Shown: piece by piece, positions 35,570-42,936 of the stretch
Position numbering within the stretch: the stretch's first letter is position 1
How the letters are laid out: the number at the start of each line of letters is the position of its first letter
Assembly (NCBI RefSeq): GCF_002214185.1
Contig: NZ_CP022161.1
Span: forward strand, 10,051,486 to 10,115,485
Length of the DNA stretch: 64,000 nt
DNA from: Streptomyces capitiformicae
GTDB lineage: Bacteria > Actinomycetota > Actinomycetes > Streptomycetales > Streptomycetaceae
Direction: 5' to 3'
The notes under the pieces: generated by a model
Databases searched by the model: none
Told to the model about the DNA's origin: nothing
Seen by the model: the letters and a program-made list of their open reading frames with translations, nothing else
Translations under genes and position numbers: made by a program

Positions 35570-36776
35570 CGCTCTGCTCCAGGTCGGCCAGTTCGTCCGC
35601 ACTGAGTCCGAGCCACTGCCCGTAGACCAGATGGTTGTCCTGCCCGAGGGCGGGCCCCGTCCGCCAGATCCGGCCGGGCCGCCGGCGGAAATGCGGGATC
35701 ACCGCCTGCATACGCACCGGACCGAGGTCGGGGTCATCGACCGTGACGATGTCTTCCCGTTCGGCGTACACGGGGTCGGCGGCGATGTCCGCCGCGTCGA
35801 ACACCCGTGAGGCCACGACCTCGGCACGGGCGAACGCGTCGAGGCACGCGCCGGTGCCGCGCTCCGCCACCCAGTTCCGCAGACCTTCGTCCAACTCCCC
35901 GCGCCTGTCGTACTGTTGTTCCGCCGTGGCGAACTCCTTCTCGGGGAGCCCCAGCAGGCGGGCCACGTTGCGGACCGAGCGCAGCGTCGCGGAGGTCACG
36001 GTGATCCACTCACCGTCGCGGGTGCGATAGGTGTTGATCACGGCGCCGGGAGCGACCGCCAGTTGGTTGCCGGAGCGTTCGGGCACGCGTCCCAACTGGT
36101 CGTGGACGATGACCTGCCACTCGACCAGACGGAACAGGGACTCGAAAAGGGCGAGGTCGATCCACTCGCCGTCGAACCCGGGGTCGTGGTCGCGGCGGTG
36201 GAGGGCGGCGAGGACGGCGTAGGCGCCCATCAGACCGGTCACGGCGTCACCGTGCGAGAAGCCGGTGTGGACGGGCGGGCCGTCGCGAAAACCGGTCAGG
36301 TGGACGACACCGCTGCGTGCCTCGCCCATCTTGCCGAAGCCGGGGGCGTCCGCCTGCGACGAGGTGGCACCGAAGCCGGAGATCTGCAGCAGCACGGCCC
36401 GGGGGTTGAGCCGGTGCACGGAGTCCCAGTCGAGTCCCCAGTCGCGCAGGCGTCCGGCGCGCAGGGTGACGATGACGACGTCCGCCCAGGCGACGAGCCG
36501 GCGAGCCACACTCCGGCCGGCCTCGTGGTGCAGATCGAGCGTGACGGAGCGCTTGTTGCGGCCGGCGACCTTGAACCACAGGGGGACACCGTCACGTCGG
36601 GGGCCCATGGCACGGGCCGCGTCGCCGGCTCCGGGGGGTTCCACATGGACGACGTCGGCCCCCTGGTCGGCGAGCATCGAGCCCGCCAGCGGCCCGGCCA
36701 CCACATGGGCGAACTCGACCACTCGCAGCCCCTGCAACTGCCCCCGTCCGCCGCTGTTCCGCTCGTCGTCCGACAC
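35559..36776 (-). CDS. Family III (CaiB/BaiF) CoA-transferase
   Basis: A 405-residue product from GTG 36776 with GAGGGAG upstream. The opening QGLRVVEFAHVVAGPLAGSMLADQGADVVHVEPPGAGD is the hallmark of the CaiB/BaiF family, and FKVAGRNKRSVTLDLHH plus FGKMGEARSG, which carries the catalytic Asp/Glu position region, follow. These enzymes move CoA between carboxylic acids (for example succinyl-CoA to malate, citramalate or carnitine). Coupled to a CitE-type lyase and divergent from a citrate-type importer, it most likely activates an imported dicarboxylate. Confidence 0.9.
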   Translation of the reverse strand: MSDDERNSGGRGQLQGLRVVEFAHVVAGPLAGSMLADQGADVVHVEPPGAGDAARAMGPRRDGVPLWFKVAGRNKRSVTLDLHHEAGRSVARRLVAWADVVIVTLRAGRLRDWGLDWDSVHRLNPRAVLLQISGFGATSSQADAPGFGKMGEARSGVVHLTGFRDGPPVHTGFSHGDAVTGLMGAYAVLAALHRRDHDPGFDGEWIDLALFESLFRLVEWQVIVHDQLGRVPERSGNQLAVAPGAVINTYRTRDGEWITVTSATLRSVRNVARLLGLPEKEFATAEQQYDRRGELDEGLRNWVAERGTGACLDAFARAEVVASRVFDAADIAADPVYAEREDIVTVDDPDLGPVRMQAVIPHFRRRPGRIWRTGPALGQDNHLVYGQWLGLSADELADLEQSDVI

Positions 36777-36896
36777 CGATGCGCTCCCTCACGGTCGTTG
36801 CGGTCCCGAACCTCAGACTGCCGGAGCGGAGAAATGCCTGTCGAGCAACAGAAGGCCATCAATCAATGCGGAAAACGCATGAATCGGAGAGGGCGT

Positions 36897-36953
36897 ACGC
36901 GGCCTCATGCCCACGAAGAACCGGGAGGTCTCACGCGGCCTCATGCCCACGAA
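36897..36953. repeat. 21-bp direct repeat, two copies, 36-bp period
   Basis: Identical 21-bp copies at 36897-36917 and 36933-36953 (core GCGGCCTCATGCCCACGAA). The second copy overlaps the stop region of the leftward LysR gene. Looks like a small tandem duplication at the 3' end of that gene. Confidence 0.7.
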
Positions 36954-37867
36954 ACCCCAGGTGGAAGGGCGTGCTTGTGGCGGCGGAACTCTTCGAGCGT
37001 CTCCAGGAACCGCTCCGTCACCGTCGGAAGCGTTCGCCGCACCCGCACCGCGATGTCGAGGCGCCGGTCGACCACGGGGTCCACCAGAGGGCGGCAGACG
37101 ACGGGCCCGGCACCCATGAGCGGCAGCACGAGGGCGGGCATCGCCGACACCCCGAGACCGGCCGTCACCAGTCCGCCCACGGTCGCGATACTGCCCGCCT
37201 CGGCCGCCGGTACCGTACGCGCGTCGATCTGGGCGAACGCCGCGTCGGTGAGCCGCCGTACGCTCGAATCGCGTCCCACGGCCAGGAACGGGCGGCGAGC
37301 GAGGTCGTCCCAGGTGATCTCGTCGCGGTCGGCGAGCGGGTGGCCCTCCGGCAGCACGGCGACGAAGCGGTCCCTGACCAGGGGGCGGTGCTCCAACTGC
37401 TTTGGAGGGTCCCCGACGGTGGTGATCGCGAAGTCGGCTTCACCGGACAGGACCCGGTCCAGTACCAGCCGCTCCAGGCCGTCGAGGAGGCGTACCGCCA
37501 CCTGCGGCCGTCGATGGCGGAAGTCGGAGATCACCTGCGGCAGAAGCACCGCGGCGACCGACGGAAGGGTGGCCACGGCGACCGTTCCCGACTCGCCGAG
37601 CAGGTACCGCCTGAGCTCCTGCATGCCCGCCCGGTGAGCGGTGACGATCTGCTCGGCGACACGCAGGGCCTCGACGCCCGCCGCGGTCAACTGCACGTTA
37701 CGGGTGTCCCGTTCGAGGAGCTGGACGCCGAGCTGTCGCTCCAGATCCGCGACCGCGCGGCTGAGCGAGGACTGGGACACATGCATCTCCGCGGCGGCCG
37801 CGGTGAAGCTCGCGGCACGGGCGACGGCCGTGTACGCCGCCAGTTGACGCAGGGTGGTGGCCTCCAT
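36941..37867 (-). CDS. LysR-family regulator divergent from the CitMHS transporter
   Basis: ATG 37867 gives 308 residues; the much longer frame upstream is antisense to the transporter. The HTH reads TLRQLAAYTAVARAASFTAAAAEMHVSQSSLSRAVADLE, then ERDTRNVQLTAAGVEALRVAEQIV. From about residue 90 the effector domain begins (SGTVAVATLPSVAAVLLPQVISDFRHRRP). A palindrome with T-N11-A spacing lies 35-49 bp upstream of its start in the shared region, so it probably controls itself and the transporter, and possibly the CoA-transferase/lyase pair downstream. Confidence 0.9.
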   Translation of the reverse strand: MEATTLRQLAAYTAVARAASFTAAAAEMHVSQSSLSRAVADLERQLGVQLLERDTRNVQLTAAGVEALRVAEQIVTAHRAGMQELRRYLLGESGTVAVATLPSVAAVLLPQVISDFRHRRPQVAVRLLDGLERLVLDRVLSGEADFAITTVGDPPKQLEHRPLVRDRFVAVLPEGHPLADRDEITWDDLARRPFLAVGRDSSVRRLTDAAFAQIDARTVPAAEAGSIATVGGLVTAGLGVSAMPALVLPLMGAGPVVCRPLVDPVVDRRLDIAVRVRRTLPTVTERFLETLEEFRRHKHALPPGVSWA

Positions 37868-37901
37868 GGCCGACGAGCATAGGGCGCCCACGCCCGAATT
37901 G

Positions 37902-37916
37902 ATGCGCGTATCGCAT
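37902..37916. promoter_or_regulatory. Candidate LysR operator (T-N11-A palindrome)
   Basis: ATGCG-cgtat-CGCAT, perfect 5-bp arms containing T-N11-A, the classic LysR box, lies in the divergent lysR-citMHS region, about 35 bp from the lysR start and 132 bp from the transporter start. Confidence 0.6.
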
Positions 37917-38047
37917 GGACAGATCTCGGTTTGATGCTGGACATCGATCCACCAGTGCTCCGAAACTCTCGCGTAACACCTCGGCCTGCCCCCGCCCAGC
38001 TCCAGCCGACCGCCGCCGAGGCCGTCCCCGAGAAAGCGAGCGCCGCC

Positions 38048-39424
38048 ATGCTGGCAGCCCTGGGCTTCGCCACGATCGCCGTCCTCCTGCTGCTCACCAT
38101 GACCAGGCGCGCCTCGGTGCTGGTCGCTCTGATCCTGCTTCCGGTGCTGGCGGCGCTCATCGGCGGCTTCGCGGGCGATCTGGGCGAGCTGATTCTCGGC
38201 GGGCTGTCCAAGGTGGCCCCCACCGGCATCATGATCGCTTTCGCGGTCCTGTACTTCAGCCTGATGGTGGACGCCGGACTCTTCGACCCGCTGATCCGCG
38301 GTCTGTTGCGGGTGGCGCGTGGCGACCCGTTGCGGATCACCGTCGCCACAGCCGTCCTCACACTGTGCGTGGCCCTGGACGGCGACGGCGCCTCCACCTT
38401 CCTCATCACCGTCTCCGCACTGCTGCCGGTCTACAAGAGACTCGGCATGAACCCCCTGGTGCTGTCCGGAGTGGTCTGCCTGGGCGCGGGCGTGATGAAC
38501 ATGGTCCCCTGGGGCGGCCCCACCGTACGAGCCATGGCGGCCCTGAAGCTGGACAGTTCCGAGGTCTTCAACCCCGTGCTGCCGGCGATGGGCTTCGGCA
38601 TCGCCTGGGTGCTGGTGGCCTCCTACCTGCTCGGGCGCCGCGAACGCGACCGTCTCGCCGCGCTGTCCCCGAGCACGTCCACGGCCGCCGTGGCAGCCGA
38701 GTCGAGTCGACAGGCCACGCCCACGACGGCCGACGCGCCGGAGCCCGAGGCCTTCCGGTCCCCCGGGGACGGGCCCGGCACCGTACGGGTCGCGCCTCTG
38801 CCACAGACCTGGCTGAACGTCTTCAACCTCCTGCTCACCCTCGCCCTCGTGGTCTGCCTGATCCAGGAAGTGATGCCGCTTCCGGTGCTGTTCGTCCTCG
38901 GATTCGCGATCGCGCTGCTGGTCAACCACCCGACCTGGGAACAGCAACAGGCGCTGCTCGACAAGCACGCCAAGAACGTGGTCCTGGTCACCACGATGAT
39001 CTTCGCGGCCGGAGTGCTCACCGGAATCCTCAGCGGCACCAAGATGATCGACGAGATGGCCGAGGCGTTCGTCGCCGTCGTCCCCGACTCCGTCGGATCA
39101 CACCTGCCCGTCGCGGTGGCCGTCACCGGCATGCCACTGAGCCTGGTCTTCACCCCGGACGCCTACTACTTCGGGGTACTGCCCGTACTCGCCGAGACCG
39201 CGAACGGCTTCGGCACGGAACCGGCCGAGGTCGCCCGGGCCGCCATCCTCGGTCAGATGACCACGGGGTTCCCCCTCAGTCCGCTCACCGCGTCCACGTT
39301 CATCCTGGTCGGCATGAGCGGTGTGTCGCTCGGTGAGCACCAGCGCTTCATCTTCCGCTGGGCCTTCGCCACCACCCTTGTCATGACCGCCGGCGCCCTA
39401 CTGACCGGCGCCTTCTCCCTGTGA
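38048..39424 (+). CDS. CitMHS-family citrate (divalent metal-citrate):H+ symporter
   Basis: ATG 38048 is chosen because it gives the family start MLAALGFATIAVLLLLTMTRRASVLVALILLPVLAALIGG; in-frame ATGs at 37931/37934 add a poorly conserved leader. The 458-residue product has about twelve membrane segments and the CitMHS motifs LDGDGASTFLITVSALLPVYKRLGM, VVCLGAGVMNMVPWGGPTVRA and the C-terminal FTPDAYYFGVLPVLAE, QMTTGFPLSPLTASTFILVG. The family imports citrate or related acids complexed with Mg2+ or Ca2+. Its neighbours suggest the cargo is activated by the CoA-transferase and cut by the lyase. Confidence 0.9.
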   Translation: MLAALGFATIAVLLLLTMTRRASVLVALILLPVLAALIGGFAGDLGELILGGLSKVAPTGIMIAFAVLYFSLMVDAGLFDPLIRGLLRVARGDPLRITVATAVLTLCVALDGDGASTFLITVSALLPVYKRLGMNPLVLSGVVCLGAGVMNMVPWGGPTVRAMAALKLDSSEVFNPVLPAMGFGIAWVLVASYLLGRRERDRLAALSPSTSTAAVAAESSRQATPTTADAPEPEAFRSPGDGPGTVRVAPLPQTWLNVFNLLLTLALVVCLIQEVMPLPVLFVLGFAIALLVNHPTWEQQQALLDKHAKNVVLVTTMIFAAGVLTGILSGTKMIDEMAEAFVAVVPDSVGSHLPVAVAVTGMPLSLVFTPDAYYFGVLPVLAETANGFGTEPAEVARAAILGQMTTGFPLSPLTASTFILVGMSGVSLGEHQRFIFRWAFATTLVMTAGALLTGAFSL

Positions 39425-39506
39425 CCGCCGAGAGCCCGGAGCCGGGCGACCGGATCCCCACCCACCAGGCACCTGGTCCGGGTGCCCCCGAAGGAGACGA
39501 GGCCCC

Positions 39507-40901
39507 ATGACACGGATCAGCAGACGTACGGTACTCGCCGCCACCGCCGGTGCGGTCGCGGCGCCTGCCGTGAGCACGGCACCCGCCGCGGCAGCCGACA
39601 CCACGACAGCCACGTCCCAAGGACGACAAGCGGCTCCCGGACGAAATCCGGTCCTGCGAACGGACCTTGTCACGCGTGTGACACCGAGGAACAACTGGCT
39701 GGTGACAGCCGTGGCCATCCAGTACGCGCACAGCATCGACTTACGCGGCGGGGTGATCCCGCCCTCGGCCTTCCAGGTGAAGGCAACGGTGGGCGGACAA
39801 GCAGCGGCTCGCAAGGTCACCCGTGTCTACACCAACTCCACCGCGGCAGTGGACGACCGAACTCACCCCGGACGGCCGGGGGACCGCCTGATCATCGAAC
39901 TCGACCCGAACGACCCCAACGCGCGGGCCGCCGGCACCGACCCCCTTCCACTCGACCGCGCCTACTCCGTCAGACAGATGGCGGACCTGCACACCCCGGA
40001 AGGCGAACCGGTGCTCAGGGCCGGTCCGTTCGCAAGCCGGAACGACGACGTCATCACTCCCGTCGTCGACGACTTCGCCGCAGGATCCTTCACCGACTCC
40101 GCGGGTTTCGAACTGGACTTCCGGCTGTACCGGCCCGCGGGCTTCGTACGCGACCCGCGGACCAGCACGCGATACCCGCTCGTCGTCACCCTGCACGGCG
40201 GCGGCGAAGTCGCGGACAACAACATGACCCAGCTCACTTCCAACCGGATCGCCGTCACCTTCGCCACAGCGCGACGACAGCGCCGCAACCCCGCGTTCGT
40301 CCTCTCCCCGCAGATCCCCCTGCCCCGTCCCATGGACGGACCCGACGGCACGGACTGGACCGACGCCAGGGTTCAGGCCGCGCTGATCGAACTCATCGAC
40401 ACCTTCGTGAGCGAGCACTCCCGGAACCTGGACACGGCCCGGCTCTATCTCGTCGGCCTGTCCTCCGGCGCACGCGGCATCTACAGCCTGCTGGCCAAGC
40501 GACCCGACACGTTCGCAGCCGCCCTGCCCACGGCCGGCTGGGGTGAGACGGCCGCCATGGAAGGCATCACGCACATCCCGATCTGGGCCGACCACTCCGT
40601 CGACGACCCGATCGTCCCCTACCGGGAGGGCCGGTTCGGCAAGCCGGGCACCTGGACACTGATGAACACGCTGGAGACCGCCGGCGCACGGGTCAGCCGT
40701 GGGGAATGGGCCAACGATCTGCCGAAGGAACAGTTCGAGGCCCGGTCCCGGGCGCTCCTGCGGCAGGCCCGAGCCACGCGCAGCCATGTGCTCTTCACGA
40801 GCTACACCCCCGGAACGACACCGGTTAACCCCCACCTCTCGTGGGCCCAGACCTACGAGAACGACGTGGTCATCGACTGGCTCTTCGCACAGTCCCGCTA
40901 G
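39507..40901 (+). CDS. Secreted alpha/beta-hydrolase esterase (PHB-depolymerase-like)
   Basis: A 464-residue product from ATG 39507. A twin-arginine signal (RISRRTVLAATAGAVAAPA) directs export. Residues 40-200 form an Ig-like N-terminal domain. The hydrolase core starts at FELDFRLYRPAGF, with HGGGEVADNN (oxyanion), GLSSGARG carrying nucleophile Ser319, HSVDDPIVP with the likely Asp, and HLSW at the C-terminus with the His. This arrangement fits secreted carboxylesterases and poly(3-hydroxyalkanoate) depolymerase-like enzymes. It is followed by a second secreted hydrolase, suggesting joint attack on a polyester or acylated polymer. Confidence 0.8.
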   Translation: MTRISRRTVLAATAGAVAAPAVSTAPAAAADTTTATSQGRQAAPGRNPVLRTDLVTRVTPRNNWLVTAVAIQYAHSIDLRGGVIPPSAFQVKATVGGQAAARKVTRVYTNSTAAVDDRTHPGRPGDRLIIELDPNDPNARAAGTDPLPLDRAYSVRQMADLHTPEGEPVLRAGPFASRNDDVITPVVDDFAAGSFTDSAGFELDFRLYRPAGFVRDPRTSTRYPLVVTLHGGGEVADNNMTQLTSNRIAVTFATARRQRRNPAFVLSPQIPLPRPMDGPDGTDWTDARVQAALIELIDTFVSEHSRNLDTARLYLVGLSSGARGIYSLLAKRPDTFAAALPTAGWGETAAMEGITHIPIWADHSVDDPIVPYREGRFGKPGTWTLMNTLETAGARVSRGEWANDLPKEQFEARSRALLRQARATRSHVLFTSYTPGTTPVNPHLSWAQTYENDVVIDWLFAQSR

Positions 40902-40970
40902 CCGCCCGCACGCGGCGAGCAACCTCGCTGTCCGGTTACCGCGCTCTCACCGCTATCCGGAGGTAAAGCA

Positions 40971-42302
40971 ATGCGTCCCACGACTCGTTCGAACCACACA
41001 ACCACGCCGTTACGGACCCGACCCCGTGTCATGACGGCACTGATCGCCCTCGCGACCAGCATCGGCCTGGCGCTGACCCTGCTGACGGTTGCCGCCCCGC
41101 CGGCGGCCGCCGCCGACCTGCTGTCCCAGGGCAGGCCGGCGACCTCCTCGTCCACCGAGAACGCGTCCACCCCCGCCTCGGCGGCCGTGGACGGCGACAC
41201 CGGGACGCGCTGGTCGAGCACCTTCGGCGATCCGCAGTGGCTGACCGTCGACCTGGGCGCCACCGCCACCCTCAGCCAGGTCGTACTGCGCTGGGAGGCC
41301 GCGTACGCCCGTGCGTTCCAGATCCAGACCTCCGACAACGGCACCGCCTGGACCACCCTGTACTCGACCACGACGAGCACCGGCGGCGTACAGACCCTCG
41401 ACGTGAACGGCAGCGGCCGGTACGTCCGCGTCCACGGCACCCAGCGCGGCACCGCCTACGGCTACTCCCTGTGGGAGTTCCAGGTGTACGGCTCCGGCGC
41501 CGGCACCCCTCCGGGCGAGGGGATCCCCGACCCGACGACCGCGTCCCTCGAAGCCGGCGACGGGCCGCTGACCACCGCCACCTACACCGTTCCCAGCCCG
41601 AGCGGATACGGCTCCGGCACGGTCACGTACCCGACGACCAATGGCTCGTACCCGGGCGTCGTACTGATGCCCGGCTATCAGGGAACCCAGCAGAACCTGC
41701 GGTGGCTCGCACCCCGCCTCGCGTCCTGGGGCTTCGTCGTCATCAATGTCGGAACCAACACCCTCAACGACGATCCCGCATCCCGTGGCCGCCAGATCAC
41801 CGCCGCCGGCACCCAGTTGCTCGCGCTCGGCAACACCACCGGCAACCCGATATCGGGGAAGGTCAACGGCACGCTGGGCGCGGTCGGACACTCGATGGGC
41901 GGCGGTGGCGTCATGGCGGCCCTCCGGGACGACTCGCGGTTCCGGGCGGGCGTACCCACGGCCCCCTACTACCCGAGCATGAACTTCTCCGGGGTCACCG
42001 ACCCCACGTTTTTCCTCACCTGCCAGAGCGACCCCGTCGCCCACGGCAACAGCTACGCGGTGCCCTGGTACAACTCCATGTCCCAGGCCGAGAAGCTCTA
42101 CATCGAGGTCCCGGGCGACCATCTGTGCCCGATGACGGGCTCCGGAAACAAGGCCAAGCAGGGCAAGTGGATCGTGTCGTTCCTCAGCCTCTGGCTGCGG
42201 GCCGACACCCGCTTCGGTCCGTTCCTGTGCGGACCCGCACGTGACGCCGACAAGAACAACACGTCCCTGGTCACGCGCTGGATGGACACCTGCCAGTTCT
42301 GA
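40971..42302 (+). CDS. Secreted discoidin (CBM32) domain fused to a cutinase/PETase-type hydrolase
   Basis: A 443-residue product from ATG 40971 with AGGTAAAG upstream. A signal peptide is followed by an F5/8-type C domain (residues about 45-175: LLSQGRPATSSSTENASTPA...SLWEFQVYGSG), a Pro/Gly linker, and a C-terminal dienelactone-hydrolase-fold lipase. Catalytic triad candidates: Ser308 in GHSMGGGGVM, Asp354 in CQSDPVAHG, His384 in PGDHLCP. GHSMGGGG and a C-terminal disulfide (CGPARDADK...DTCQF) are features of Thermobifida-type cutinases and PETases. Fusing a sugar-binding domain to this fold is unusual. It may hydrolyse polyesters or plant cutin. Confidence 0.85.
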   Translation: MRPTTRSNHTTTPLRTRPRVMTALIALATSIGLALTLLTVAAPPAAAADLLSQGRPATSSSTENASTPASAAVDGDTGTRWSSTFGDPQWLTVDLGATATLSQVVLRWEAAYARAFQIQTSDNGTAWTTLYSTTTSTGGVQTLDVNGSGRYVRVHGTQRGTAYGYSLWEFQVYGSGAGTPPGEGIPDPTTASLEAGDGPLTTATYTVPSPSGYGSGTVTYPTTNGSYPGVVLMPGYQGTQQNLRWLAPRLASWGFVVINVGTNTLNDDPASRGRQITAAGTQLLALGNTTGNPISGKVNGTLGAVGHSMGGGGVMAALRDDSRFRAGVPTAPYYPSMNFSGVTDPTFFLTCQSDPVAHGNSYAVPWYNSMSQAEKLYIEVPGDHLCPMTGSGNKAKQGKWIVSFLSLWLRADTRFGPFLCGPARDADKNNTSLVTRWMDTCQF

Positions 42303-42313
42303 GACCGACGAGG

Positions 42314-42347
42314 GGCGCCCCGTACGGGTACGGCCGTACGGGGCGCC
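42314..42347 (+). terminator. Terminator after the cutinase-like gene
   Basis: A perfect 14-bp inverted repeat (GGCGCCCCGTACGG / CCGTACGGGGCGCC) with a 6-nt loop starts 11 bp after the stop. No T tract, as is usual in high-GC actinobacteria. Confidence 0.75.
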
Positions 42348-42384
42348 GCTCATCGGCTCGGGATCCGGGCGCGGATTCCCCTCA

Positions 42385-42800
42385 CTTGACGCGTCGGGCC
42401 ACCTCCGTCGCCCTGCCCATCAGCCGTTCGAGCGGCCCCCGCTGGAAGAAGCGGGACCAGAGGGTGACGAGGACGGTGACGGATCCTTGGCGGTCAGGCG
42501 CAGCGTGCGGCCGTCGGGTGCTGCCGACAGCGAGAACGGGGGAGGTGGCGGCCGGTGACGTGCACCGACACCACGTCGTCCGACTCCGGCACCACCGCCG
42601 CGACCTCGAACCGGTGATAGGCGTTGCGCCACAGCGGCATGACGGTGCACACCGTGCCAGGTCTCGTACCGCAGCCGCCTCCTCACCTGTCGGGCGGAGA
42701 CCGCGGCGACCACGACGACGAGCGCCGCGCAGCACCACCAGCACGGCGTGGGTGAGGAGGATCCACAGCAGGGCGTACTGCCGCCCGGTCCCCGCGAGGT
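42385..42800 (-). pseudogene. Decayed ferric/ferredoxin-reductase-like membrane flavoprotein
   Basis: Three reverse-strand frames carry consecutive pieces: QYALLWILLTHAVLVVLRGA (membrane helix), SARQVRRRLRYETWHGV, then in another frame VMPLWRNAYHRFEVAAVVPE and SDDVVSVHVTGRHL, then back to PFSLSAAPDGRTLRLTAKDP. Together they are the middle of a ferric-reductase-like/ferredoxin-reductase protein (FAD-binding FR domain). At least two frameshifts and missing ends make it a pseudogene. Confidence 0.6.
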
Positions 42801-42936
42801 CGTGGGGACCGGGCGGCCCGATCTGATACGGCCCCTGGGCGGGGCAAGAACACGGAAATGGCGAGAAGTCGGCCCTGGTTGGCCTCAACTGTTGTTGTTC
42901 CGCGATCGGCACATCGAGGACTGCCGGACGGGCGGG

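Noticed and set aside
36941..38968. 675-codon reverse frame including the LysR gene
   Set aside because: Only residues from ATG 37867 look like protein; the upstream part is Gly/Gln/His-rich and antisense to the CitMHS transporter.
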